This document shows positions 52,722 to 61,755 of a stretch of DNA of 64,000 bases, one piece after another. The DNA is from JAAYAY01 sp964563135. GTDB taxonomy: Bacteria; Planctomycetota; Planctomycetia; Pirellulales; Thermoguttaceae. The translations under genes and the position numbers were made by a program. The stretch covers positions 1-64,000 of the forward strand of contig CAZLWV010000007.1 in NCBI GenBank assembly GCA_964563135.1, in the 5' to 3' direction. Within the stretch, counting starts at the first letter, position 1, and each line of letters begins with the position of its first letter. The notes below the pieces were generated by a model. It worked only from the letters and a program-made list of their open reading frames with translations. It had not been told where the DNA came from and did not search any database.

Positions 52722-54921
52722 ACCTGCCAGATCAGCGCTGCCGCCGGCCCCCGACGACCAGCCCGAGCAGCGCGAAGACAACCCGCAGGCCCGGGCCGTG
52801 TTGGCCGGCATCCTGACCGCCCTCTTGGTGTTGCGCCCGCTCTATCCCAGCGAAATGGCAGCGCTCACCTGTGACGGCCTGCCTGTGATGATCTGGCTTC
52901 TGGCGCTGATGCTGTGGGCGTTGTTCGTGGCGCGGGGCGCCCTGGTGCACGTCCGCTTTGGCTCGCCAGACGTGGCCATGTTGCTGCTGGTGTTGTGGCA
53001 CACCGTCGCCGCCCTCTGGGCCGTGGCGCACGAGAGCCCCAGACCCGCACTCAACATGCTCTGGGAATGGCTGGGACTGGCGATCGCCTTCTTCCTGGCC
53101 AGACAGGCCCTGGCCACCCCGCGGCAGCGACGGGCCCTCGCAGCGGTGATGGTCGCCCTGGCGGTGGTGGTCTCGATCTACGGGCTGTATCAGTACGCCG
53201 TCGAGCTGCCAGCCACACGTGCCGAATACTGGCAATCGGCCGACGAGAAGCTTCGCGAGGCCGGCTTGTGGTTACCCCCCGGTTCTCCCGAGCGCGCGGC
53301 GTTCGAGCAGCGACTGGCCAGCTTGGAACCCACGGCAACCTTTGCCCTGACCAACTCGCTGGCCGGCTTCCTGACCCCCTGGACGCTAGTCGCGCTGGCA
53401 ATATGCACGGTCTTCGCTCGCCGGCTCAGAGCTGACCAGAAACTCGCGATTGCCCTGACGCTGGTGCCCCTCGGCCTGTGCCTTCTACTGACGAAGAGCC
53501 GCAGCGCGTTCTTGGCCTGCCTGTGTGGTGGAGCCGCAATCGCGGCCGCCTGGTGGATCGGCGACCGAACCGGCAAGCGGGTTGGCCGCTTGGCGATCGC
53601 AATCGGCCTGGCTGTGGCGCTGATCCTGGCGGCAATCGGCGGTGTCGTGGCCGTTGGCGGCCTCGACATGGAAGTGCTCAGCGAGGCGCCCAAATCGCTC
53701 GGCTACCGCCTCCAGTACTGGAAGGCCTCGGCGGCCATGATCCGCGACCTGCCGCTCTTGGGATGCGGCCCCGGCAACTTCCAACACCGCTACACGGCCT
53801 ACAAACTGCCCGAGGCGAGTGAAGAGATTGCAGATCCCCACAACTTCCTCCTCGAGGTCTGGGCCACCGCCGGAACACCGGCCCTGGTGGCACTGGTGGC
53901 CGTGGGCACGGCCTCTTGCCTGTGCCTCCTGCGGAGGCGGCCGGCCGGAAAGGGGGGCGGCGAGGAAGACGCCCATGAAACCGGGCTGGAAAAGCAGGAT
54001 TTGACTGCCATCGCTCTGGGTGCCGCGTTGGGAATGCTCCTCTCGGTGCCGATGGCAATCATGAACGCAACCCCCATCTTCTGGGCCGTTCCACTGACTG
54101 GAGTCTTCGTGGGTGCCGGGGTGTTGGCGATCCTGCGACCGTGGGTGGCATGGGGCGACGATTCGCCACTGCTTTGGACGCTGGCAGCGGGTGGACTTCT
54201 GATCCATCTCCTGTTTGCAGGGGGGATCTCCTTTCCGGGCGTTGCCGGCAGCCTCTGGGTGCTCGTGGCTATGGCCCTCAACACGGTCCGATGTGGAGAG
54301 CGATCGGCCGGGCCGCGGACCGGACTGGTGGTTCTCGTTGCGGGACTCGCGTTGACGGCCGCCTGCTACGTTACCGGCTACCAGCCGATTCTGGCTCGTG
54401 GGCTCGTCACCAAGCTCTTCCTTGGCGAAGGAGATGCCCGCGATCTGCTTCTCAAGGCGGCCGCAGTGGATCCATGGGCGTTCGAACCCAGGCAGCATCT
54501 CGCGGAGCTGATCCACCAGCAATACTCCGCCGAGCCCTTCCTGCCGGACACGGCCGAATTGGACAACGCGGTCGACGAAGCGATCCAGCGGGCCCCCAGG
54601 TCCGCTTCCCTGTATCACCAGTTCGGCACCGCGTATTATGATCTATATCGGCGGCATGGAGACCGCCAGTGCCTGGCCAAAGCGGTACGGCTGCTGACAT
54701 CGGCCGTGGCTCTGTACCCCAACGACTGCCGCAAGCGCGCCGACTTGGCCGAAGCGTACCAGTCAGCTGGAGATCAGGCCGGCTGCGAGCGACAGAGCGC
54801 CGAGGCACTTCGCCTCGACAGGGCCACCCCACACGCCGACAAGCGGCTCACCCCCGAACAACGGCAACGATTGAGTCGTAATGTTCATGCGCCTGCAGCA
54901 CGCGCCCCCGCTCCCAGGTGA
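52705..54921 (+). CDS. O-antigen ligase/polymerase-like membrane protein with C-terminal TPR
   Basis: 738 residues from the GTG at 52705 (ATG at the next codon). About twelve membrane segments span residues 30-570. The Wzy_C-like signature is present: LLLTKSRSAFLACLCGGAA, then GYRLQYWKASAAMIRDLPLLGCGPGNFQHRY and ADPHNFLLEVWATAG. The last 150 residues are soluble TPR-like helices (for example ASLYHQFGTAYYDLYR and NDCRKRADLAEAYQSAGD). It probably polymerises or ligates undecaprenyl-linked sugars made by the overlapping WecA-like gene. The substrate is unknown. Confidence 0.88.
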   Translation: MMGRNKPARSALPPAPDDQPEQREDNPQARAVLAGILTALLVLRPLYPSEMAALTCDGLPVMIWLLALMLWALFVARGALVHVRFGSPDVAMLLLVLWHTVAALWAVAHESPRPALNMLWEWLGLAIAFFLARQALATPRQRRALAAVMVALAVVVSIYGLYQYAVELPATRAEYWQSADEKLREAGLWLPPGSPERAAFEQRLASLEPTATFALTNSLAGFLTPWTLVALAICTVFARRLRADQKLAIALTLVPLGLCLLLTKSRSAFLACLCGGAAIAAAWWIGDRTGKRVGRLAIAIGLAVALILAAIGGVVAVGGLDMEVLSEAPKSLGYRLQYWKASAAMIRDLPLLGCGPGNFQHRYTAYKLPEASEEIADPHNFLLEVWATAGTPALVALVAVGTASCLCLLRRRPAGKGGGEEDAHETGLEKQDLTAIALGAALGMLLSVPMAIMNATPIFWAVPLTGVFVGAGVLAILRPWVAWGDDSPLLWTLAAGGLLIHLLFAGGISFPGVAGSLWVLVAMALNTVRCGERSAGPRTGLVVLVAGLALTAACYVTGYQPILARGLVTKLFLGEGDARDLLLKAAAVDPWAFEPRQHLAELIHQQYSAEPFLPDTAELDNAVDEAIQRAPRSASLYHQFGTAYYDLYRRHGDRQCLAKAVRLLTSAVALYPNDCRKRADLAEAYQSAGDQAGCERQSAEALRLDRATPHADKRLTPEQRQRLSRNVHAPAARAPAPR

Positions 54922-55132
54922 CAGGCCCGGAAGCAGCCCACCACGCGGGGGGGCTGGTAATTGTGCATCCGCCTGCCAGCGCTCTCTCGATGCCGAAATC
55001 AGGGATAGCGAAGGGGAGTGGCGGCCAACCAGTGAGTGCGGGAACTCGGGGGGCCGCCTGGGGTCGCCCCGGCCGCCCAACGCGAATCTTGGCCTGGAAG
55101 AAGCACAAGCCGGTCTGGTTCGGCCGGCCTCA

Positions 55133-55141
55133 TGCTATACT
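55133..55141 (+). promoter_or_regulatory. Extended -10 promoter element
   Basis: TGCTATACT is an extended -10 (TG one base before TATACT, 55136-55141), 45 bp before the DUF1573 gene. No good -35 lies upstream, as expected for extended -10 promoters. The 264-bp gap around it (54922-55185) holds nothing else. Confidence 0.45.
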
Positions 55142-55185
55142 GATATTTTTCCCCACCCTACCTGCTTCAACCATATTACTCAGCG

Positions 55186-56331
55186 ATGCGCATCACAGCC
55201 ATTCTCCTTCTCCTGGCAGTCCTTGGGGGAGCCGCTCTCGGCTCCGGCTTCGCCTATTGGTCGTTCTTTGAACTGGCCCCGCAGCCCAACCTGGAACTGG
55301 GGATCCTGTCGCCGAAGATCGATGCCAACAAGAAATACCCCTCGGTGGAGGTGAACGAGACCGAGTACGACTTTGGCTCGATGGATAGCCAGGCATCGGC
55401 CACCCACGAGTTTGTATTCCGCAACGTGGGCGAGGGAACATTGGAATTGAAGAAGGGGAGCACGACCTGCAAGTGCACTCTGAGCGATATTGGCGACGGC
55501 ATCATTCCGCCGGGTGGGTCGGGAAACGTCACCCTGGAGTGGAGCGGAAAGACGCTGGTGGGGCCCTATGTTCAGACAGCCAACATTCTCACCAACGATC
55601 CGGAGAAACCGAAGGTCGAACTGAAGATTCGCGGGGAGATGACGGCCAAGGTGCGTATCGTTCCGGAAACACTCGTTTTCAGTTCTATCAGCTCCGGAGT
55701 TGCGGCTCAGGGCAATCTGCGGATCTTCAGCTACCTGCAAGAGCCGCTCAAGGTGGTCGAGCACAAGATGGACAATCCCGAGAACATCGAAGTCTCTTTC
55801 TCCCCCCTGCCGAAAGAGGAGATTGAAACCGAGAAATACGCAATTTCCGGCCAACGAGTGGATGTCACCATAAAACCCGGCTTGCCTCCGGGACCGTTTC
55901 AAAGGAGAATCCGTGTCAAAACCAGCCTGCCCGGCGTGGAAGAGCTGTTCATCCCCGTGGAAGGCACGGTCATCAGCGAGATCACCCTCTACGGACCGGG
56001 ATGGAGTTCTTCCCGGGGCGTGCTTCGCCTGGGTGCTGTCAAGGACAAGGCCGTCCGACGACTGCTGGCCCGAGTGGAAGGGCTTCACCCAGACCAGGTG
56101 AAGTTCGAGGTTGCCGAGGTGGAACCGAGCTTTGTGAAGGTGCGGATCGGAGAACAGACAACTCCGCCCGGTAGCCGGGTGGCGGATACCTCCATCGAGA
56201 TCGAGATTCCGGAGGGAAGCCCTCCCGGAAACTATCTCGGTCCGCAGAAGACCGGACGGGTTCACCTGAAGACGAACCACGCACGAGTGACGGATCTGGA
56301 GATCAAACTTGAGTTCTTGATTGGTGGATGA
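55186..56331 (+). CDS. DUF1573 family exported protein
   Basis: 381 residues. It starts with a hydrophobic signal or anchor (about residues 4-26). The first domain has the DUF1573 signature: YDFGSMDSQASATHEFVFRN, NVGEGTLELKKGSTTCKCT and PPGGSGNVTLEWSGKT. A second Ig-like domain follows. DUF1573 proteins are small immunoglobulin-like modules, numerous in planctomycetes and Bacteroidetes. The role is thought to be structural or in secretion, but it is not established. It precedes the multihaem lipoprotein by 139 bp on the same strand and may be co-transcribed with it. Confidence 0.9.
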   Translation: MRITAILLLLAVLGGAALGSGFAYWSFFELAPQPNLELGILSPKIDANKKYPSVEVNETEYDFGSMDSQASATHEFVFRNVGEGTLELKKGSTTCKCTLSDIGDGIIPPGGSGNVTLEWSGKTLVGPYVQTANILTNDPEKPKVELKIRGEMTAKVRIVPETLVFSSISSGVAAQGNLRIFSYLQEPLKVVEHKMDNPENIEVSFSPLPKEEIETEKYAISGQRVDVTIKPGLPPGPFQRRIRVKTSLPGVEELFIPVEGTVISEITLYGPGWSSSRGVLRLGAVKDKAVRRLLARVEGLHPDQVKFEVAEVEPSFVKVRIGEQTTPPGSRVADTSIEIEIPEGSPPGNYLGPQKTGRVHLKTNHARVTDLEIKLEFLIGG

Positions 56332-56470
56332 TCCCGCCGGGTGCAATTCGACGGGGCAAACACGGACGTTATTGAGTCGACACAGCGACCGCCGGGCATC
56401 CAGGTCTTCGGCCTGGGCGATCAAGTGCACACTGGCGGAAGGTGGTGTCGGCTAGATCATCGAGGCACGA

Positions 56471-58609
56471 ATGCTTTGCACGCGATCACGCTCTCTGGCA
56501 GGTGTTGCGCTTTCCTTGGGCGCATGTCTGGCTCTCCTGTTGCCGGTTGGATGCAATTCGAAGAAGCCGGCCACTCCCAGTGGTTCAGCCAGTGAATCCT
56601 TGGCGCCCATCGGGGCAGAGTCGGAAGAAACTGCGGCTGTGGCGGTCCAGAGTGCTGTCCCCGAGTCCCCCTCCGAGCCGGTGAGCCTCCCAAGTCAGCC
56701 GGCGCCCCTTGCGGAAGGCTCAGCGGGCAGCCCCGCTCCTTCGCCCTCGCCGGAGCAGGTGGCGTCTCAGACCGAACCGGCTCCACTCGCCCCGCTCGCC
56801 CCTCTTACGGCCTTGCCTGGGGCTCCCGGACCAGCGCCCCTGGAGTCCCAACAACCGTCCGCCAGTCCACCGTCTGCAGAAGCCATTCCCCCCACCTCGG
56901 CAGCCGCCGCAGGCCCACCCTCGCTCCAGCCGCTGGCCCCCACGACTGTCGCCGGAGATCAGGGCTCGGCAATAACACCAGCCCAGACCGAGCCAGCCGC
57001 GGGTATGCTTGCGCCCCCCCGGCCGTTTCTGGAGAACCCACTCCGTGAGGGGACAGACGATTTTCCCCTCGGGCAGCCGAGATTGGGCCCAAGCAGTCCA
57101 CGGGTCGGCAGTCAGGCAACGGGTCCCAGCACAGATTCCGCAGTGGCCGAGCTGAAGTCCGCAAGCGGTGCGCCCGCCGGGAAGGGAAAGAACAGCGACA
57201 CCTACGATCCGATCGCCGAGAACGGCAAGATCTTCGTCGGTTGGGAGAAACCAAGAGTCGCCCTGTTGATCAGCGGCCGGCAGGACGGCTATCTCGAACC
57301 GTGCGGATGCGCCGGTCTGGAACGTATGAAGGGCGGGCTGACCCGCCGCCATAGCCTGTTCAAGACCCTGAGAGCGGACGGCTGGCCGGTCGTCGGGCTC
57401 GATTGCGGGGGCCTGATCAAGGGCTTCGGACGCCAGGCCGAGCTCAAATTCCATATGTCCGTCGATGCCATGAAGGACATGGGCTACAGCGTGATCGGCC
57501 TGGGCAAGTCCGACCTGCGCTTGCCGGGAGGCGAGTTGCTGTCGCGAGTCGCGTCGACCGAAGACCTTCCCAGCATGTTCGTTTCCGCGAATGTCGCCGT
57601 ATTGGGTTTCAGCATGGGAATGACCTCCGACCACCGGATCGTAGAGGCCGGCGGGATGCGGATCGGAGTCACGTCCGTGCTGGGCACCTCCTGGCAGAAA
57701 GACATCAACAATTCCGAGATCGAAATGGCCGATCCGCAGGCGAAACTGCGAGAGGTCTTGCCTACGCTCAGGGACCGCAGCGACGTGCTCGTGCTCCTGG
57801 CCCATGCCACGGTGGAAGAATCAAAAGCACTGGCGGCCGCGTTTCCCGACTTCCAGATCGTGGTCACCGCCGGCGGCAACCCCGAACCGCCGGACGCCAT
57901 GGAGGACTTGCCTGGTGGCGCGAAGCTCATCCAGGTCGGCGAGAAAGGCATGCATGCTATCGTGCTGGGAATCTATGAAGACGGAAAGATCCGCTACCAG
58001 CGCGTACCTCTGGATTCCCGCTTCGAAGACTCCAAGGACATGAAGGCGTACATGCGGCAGTATCAGCAGCAACTGAAACGCGATGGTCTGGCAGGCCTTG
58101 GAATCCGGGCGGTGCCCCATCCGCAAGCCAAGGAACTGGGCAAGTTCGTGGGCTCCAAGAAGTGTGAGAGTTGCCACGAACCGTCCTACGAGGTCTGGAA
58201 GAAGTCGGGGCATGCCAAAGCCTGGAAGACCCTTGTCGAGCTGGAGGTGCCCCGTACCCACGATCCCGAGTGCATTAGCTGCCATGTCGTCGGCTGGCAT
58301 CCCACCGAGTACTTCCCCTACGAGTCGGGTTTCCTCGGCGAGGCAGAAACCCCGCAGATGACTGACGTGGGCTGTGAGAATTGCCACGGGCCGGGCGAAA
58401 AGCACGTCGAGGCGGAGTTGGGCTCCAACACGGAACTGCAGAAGAAACTCCAGGCGGCGATGACAGTGACCAAGGAACAAGCGGAAAAGGACAAGACTCG
58501 CTGGTGCCTCAACTGCCACGACCTGGATAACAGCCCCGATTTCGACTTCCAGGAGTATTGGCCCCTCATCGAACACAAGGAAGATGTCTGGGGCGAAGAC
58601 AAGAAGTAG
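56471..58609 (+). CDS. Lipoprotein fusing a UshA-like domain to a tetrahaem cytochrome
   Basis: 712 residues. A signal peptide ends in the lipobox LLPVGC (Cys about residue 28). Residues 30-240 are Pro/Ser/Ala-rich linker. Residues about 255-520 resemble the 5'-nucleotidase/UshA fold: VALLISGRQDGYLEPCGCAG, then MKGGLTRRHSLF, VVGLDCGG and DVLVLLAHAT. The EPCGC start matches a family in which the second Cys is sometimes selenocysteine. The usual metal-binding DxH and GNHE motifs are not evident. The last 190 residues carry four haem sites: CESCH, CISCH, CENCH and CLNCH. It is probably an outer-face redox protein; its substrate is unknown. Confidence 0.88.
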   Translation: MLCTRSRSLAGVALSLGACLALLLPVGCNSKKPATPSGSASESLAPIGAESEETAAVAVQSAVPESPSEPVSLPSQPAPLAEGSAGSPAPSPSPEQVASQTEPAPLAPLAPLTALPGAPGPAPLESQQPSASPPSAEAIPPTSAAAAGPPSLQPLAPTTVAGDQGSAITPAQTEPAAGMLAPPRPFLENPLREGTDDFPLGQPRLGPSSPRVGSQATGPSTDSAVAELKSASGAPAGKGKNSDTYDPIAENGKIFVGWEKPRVALLISGRQDGYLEPCGCAGLERMKGGLTRRHSLFKTLRADGWPVVGLDCGGLIKGFGRQAELKFHMSVDAMKDMGYSVIGLGKSDLRLPGGELLSRVASTEDLPSMFVSANVAVLGFSMGMTSDHRIVEAGGMRIGVTSVLGTSWQKDINNSEIEMADPQAKLREVLPTLRDRSDVLVLLAHATVEESKALAAAFPDFQIVVTAGGNPEPPDAMEDLPGGAKLIQVGEKGMHAIVLGIYEDGKIRYQRVPLDSRFEDSKDMKAYMRQYQQQLKRDGLAGLGIRAVPHPQAKELGKFVGSKKCESCHEPSYEVWKKSGHAKAWKTLVELEVPRTHDPECISCHVVGWHPTEYFPYESGFLGEAETPQMTDVGCENCHGPGEKHVEAELGSNTELQKKLQAAMTVTKEQAEKDKTRWCLNCHDLDNSPDFDFQEYWPLIEHKEDVWGEDKK

Positions 58610-58636
58610 ACGCAGCAGATATCGCTGAATGAGCCA

Positions 58637-58672
58637 GACCCCGCCCGACCGAAAAGGGACGGGCGAGGTCTT
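58637..58672 (+). terminator. Terminator hairpin after the tetrahaem lipoprotein gene
   Basis: CGCCCG (58642-58647) pairs with CGGGCG (58660-58665) and is extended by GACC / GGTC, 27 bp after the stop. The following T-run is weak, so efficiency is uncertain. It also lies downstream of the convergent yebC gene. Confidence 0.5.
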
Positions 58673-58718
58673 GGGTGTATTGCCCACCCTACGCCAGGCT
58701 TGGATTGCCCTCCGGGCC

Positions 58719-59471
58719 CTAGTCGCTGTTGAGTTGTGCCATGACTTCGTCGGGAATGTTGAAATTGGCCGACACATTCTGGACATCGTCGTGATCGTCG
58801 AGCCGTTCCATGAGCCGGAGGACCTTCTGCGCCGCCTCGACATCCAGGTCCACCGTTTCCTTGGGAATCAGCGTCAGCTCGCTCACCTCCAGTTCGATTC
58901 CCTTCGCCGTGAGAGCCTCCGAGACGGCCCGGAATTCCGACACTGGGCAGGTAATCTCGAACTTGTCGCCCGACGCCCTGACATCGTCGGCGCCTGCCTC
59001 AAGGGCGATTTCCATCAGCGAATCCTCGTCGATCTTGCCACCGGGAACGAGAAATAGACCCTTCTTCTCGAAGTTCCATGCCACGCAGCCTCCCTTGCCG
59101 AGTTTGCCGCCGGAAACCTCGAACAGCTTGCGGATCTCGGGGGCCGTGCGGTTCAGGTTGTCGGTGAGGCACTCGCACAGCACCGCGACCCCGTTGGGGC
59201 CGTAACCCTCGTAGACGACTTCCTCGAAGTTCGCCCCGTCAAGCTCGCCGGTGCCTTTCTTGATGGCCCGGCTGATATTGTCCTTGGGCATACTGACTGC
59301 CTTGGCCGCATCGACGGCATAGCGAAGGCGGAGATTCATGTCGAGGTCTCCACCGCCGTGCTTGGCAGCCACGATGATGGCCTTTGACAACTTGCTCCAC
59401 AACTTGCCCCGTTTTGCATCGACCAGGGCCTTCTTATGTTTGATGCCTGCCCAGTGTGAATGTCCCGACAT
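58719..59471 (-). CDS. yebC: YebC/PmpR family regulatory protein (TACO1-like)
   Basis: 250 residues, standard length. It begins MSGHSHWAGIKHKKALVDAKRGKLWSKL, followed by DNISRAIKKGTGELDGANFEEVVYEGYGPNGVAVLCECLTDNLNRT and WNFEKKGLFLV, all signatures of the family. It was long annotated as a transcription factor; recent work ties members to ribosomes and efficient translation of difficult stretches such as polyproline, which would suit the Pro-rich proteins of this genome (inference). AAGGAGA precedes the start. It stands alone, 96 bp downstream of the TPR lipoprotein operon. Confidence 0.96.
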   Translation of the reverse strand: MSGHSHWAGIKHKKALVDAKRGKLWSKLSKAIIVAAKHGGGDLDMNLRLRYAVDAAKAVSMPKDNISRAIKKGTGELDGANFEEVVYEGYGPNGVAVLCECLTDNLNRTAPEIRKLFEVSGGKLGKGGCVAWNFEKKGLFLVPGGKIDEDSLMEIALEAGADDVRASGDKFEITCPVSEFRAVSEALTAKGIELEVSELTLIPKETVDLDVEAAQKVLRLMERLDDHDDVQNVSANFNIPDEVMAQLNSD

Positions 59472-59567
59472 ATGGTCTCCTTCTGTATCAGTTCATCTGT
59501 GTGCTGATCGTCATCTGAAACCGGCAGAAGGCCGCGACACAGAACTGTGCGGCCCTCCGGGCATCTG

Positions 59568-61736
59568 TCACTTGCTCCCAGCCAGCTTCTCGCGGATTCT
59601 GGCTGCTTCGTCCGTCTTCTTCACCTGTTCGAGTTCGGCCGCCGCCCTCTCCCACGCCGCCTTGGCCTTGTCGGCCTGCCCTGTCTTCGAGTGGGCGTCT
59701 CCCAGATGCTCAAGCACGACCGGGTCGGGCTCCATCTCGACGGCCTTGGCCAATTCCACAACCGCCTCCTCGAACCGCCCTCTGCGATAGAGAACCCAAC
59801 CGAGGCTGTCGCGATAGGCCGCGTTCTCCGGCTCGCTTTCGACCGCCTGCTCGATCATTCGATGGGCACGCTCCAGATGCTGGTTCTCGTCGGCCCACAG
59901 GTATCCCAGATCGTTGAGAGCCCCGGGGTCTCGGGGTGATTCGTCCAGAACCTGTTCGAGCCATTCGACCGCCTCCCTGACACGGCGGTCGGCAACGCAC
60001 ATCGCGGAGAGGACCATGCGGGCCTGCCGTACGGCTTGGCGCGCAGCAACCGACCGGTCCCCGTCGAAACGTTCGATGACGGCCCGATATTCTCTGGCCG
60101 CTTCGTCCTTTCGGTCGGCGTGATAGAGGACCCAGGCGACGCGGGCACGGAACGGGGCCGAGTCTTTCTTGAGTCTTGCGGCCTCGCGTGCCGCCCCGAG
60201 GGCAGCCTCGGTCTGGGCGTCGAGTTCCAGGACCGTCGCCAGGTAGTAGTTCAACAGGGCAAGCTGGTCGTCGCCGACCCCTTCCCGCCGCAAGCCCTCC
60301 TGGAAAACCCGCGCCGCCTCCTGGTTGCGGTCGGCAGACATCAGGTCGAGGCCCCAGATCAACACCAGATTGTCCGCCCGGTCGGGAAAGGAAAGGACCG
60401 CCGATCTCATCAGCGGCTCCGCGGAGTCGAACCTTTCGGCGGCCAGCGACAGAAGGGCCGCCGCCAGGGTGTACCGGCGATCGGCCTCCTCGCCACTGGC
60501 AGCGGACTGCTGCCCCCGCACGATGACCGCCTCCACCGCCTGGTCACACTGCGTCACCGCCGACAGGCTTTCGCCCAGCGCGTCGAGCGATCCGGATTTC
60601 TGCACGACCGCCGCGAGCACATCGGCCAGCTTCGAATAGTCGTTCTGGGACAGGTAGATCTCCACCAGGTGCTGGTAGGCCGTGGATGTGGGAGCCTTCT
60701 CGATCAGCGACGCGTAGAGTTGCTCGGCGCGATCGAACTGTTTGGCTTCGAAGAACTCCTGGGCCAGGAAGTAGCTCAGCCCTCGGTTCTCCGGCTGTCC
60801 CTCGTGCAGAGAGACGAGCCGGTCGAGAAGCTCGCCGCCTCGCCCGAGCCCGTTGAGGATCTCCTCGAGAAGGAAGAACGGGGCGAGCCCCAAATCCTCG
60901 GCTTGCGCCTGCAGGCACTCGTCCAACTCCTTGAGGGCTTCGTCGAACCGCCCTGCCTGACGGTGGACCGCAGCGGTATTGAAGGCCGATCTGGCGGGGC
61001 TGGGAGCCGCCTGTTCGGCTTTCTGAAAGACGGCCTCGGCCGCCTGGAGATCTCCGGCCTGGAGAAGACACTCGCCAACCAACTGGTACGTCGCCCCGTC
61101 GTCGCCAAGCAGGTCGGTTTTTACCTTGGGAGAAATGTTGTGCTTTCGCGGGGAATCGAGGGCCTTGAGGGCCTCCTGGAAGTAGCCCGCCGCCTTCTTG
61201 TTGTCGTCGATGAGGCGGCACAGCCGCGCCATCTCCATCATCATGACGACGTCCTCTTCGCTTGTCGGCTCGCGAGGGCTGACCCCCAGGGTCCGCTCGT
61301 AGAGTCCGATGGCCTGCTCCCATTCCCCCTGGCGGCTCAGGTGAAGGGCCATGTAGCGAAGCGGGAGACGGTCCTCCTCCTGGCACTCGGAAATCCGCAT
61401 GGCCGCATCGACGGCCTGGTCCGGGCTCTGCAAGCGGATGGCCAGACGCACTACGGCCCGGGCCGCCGGGAGAGACGTGGGATCATAGCGCAGGGCACGC
61501 TGGTACCAGCGCAGGGCTGCGGCAGCATCGTCGCGGGCTTCTGCCTGGCGGGCCATTCCGAAGAAGGCGAGGGCCTGGGCCCGATCCTGCTGGACCTCGG
61601 TGACGGCCTGCCGGGGCTCGAAGCTCTCCAGGGGTTCTTCGAACTGGGGCGGTTCGGCCCGCAACGGCGCCGCCACCGGCAGAAGAATCACCATCGCGAG
61701 CCAACACGTCACTCGCCCTACACTACGAAAGGACAC
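59568..61736 (-). CDS. Large exported TPR protein
   Basis: 722 residues from a GTG at 61736, supported by AAGGAGA at 6 bases. A signal peptide (about 1-27, LPVAAPLRA) is followed almost entirely by tetratricopeptide repeats, about 14-16 units (for example ALRWYQRALRYDPTSLPAAR and NAAYRDSLGWVLYRRGRFEE). It is probably a periplasmic scaffold. It lies 19 bp after the HhH protein and so belongs to the infB-rbfA transcript. No enzyme domain is evident. Confidence 0.88.
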   Translation of the reverse strand: MSFRSVGRVTCWLAMVILLPVAAPLRAEPPQFEEPLESFEPRQAVTEVQQDRAQALAFFGMARQAEARDDAAAALRWYQRALRYDPTSLPAARAVVRLAIRLQSPDQAVDAAMRISECQEEDRLPLRYMALHLSRQGEWEQAIGLYERTLGVSPREPTSEEDVVMMMEMARLCRLIDDNKKAAGYFQEALKALDSPRKHNISPKVKTDLLGDDGATYQLVGECLLQAGDLQAAEAVFQKAEQAAPSPARSAFNTAAVHRQAGRFDEALKELDECLQAQAEDLGLAPFFLLEEILNGLGRGGELLDRLVSLHEGQPENRGLSYFLAQEFFEAKQFDRAEQLYASLIEKAPTSTAYQHLVEIYLSQNDYSKLADVLAAVVQKSGSLDALGESLSAVTQCDQAVEAVIVRGQQSAASGEEADRRYTLAAALLSLAAERFDSAEPLMRSAVLSFPDRADNLVLIWGLDLMSADRNQEAARVFQEGLRREGVGDDQLALLNYYLATVLELDAQTEAALGAAREAARLKKDSAPFRARVAWVLYHADRKDEAAREYRAVIERFDGDRSVAARQAVRQARMVLSAMCVADRRVREAVEWLEQVLDESPRDPGALNDLGYLWADENQHLERAHRMIEQAVESEPENAAYRDSLGWVLYRRGRFEEAVVELAKAVEMEPDPVVLEHLGDAHSKTGQADKAKAAWERAAAELEQVKKTDEAARIREKLAGSK

Positions 61737-61755
61737 ACCGCGTCTCCTTGGTCGA

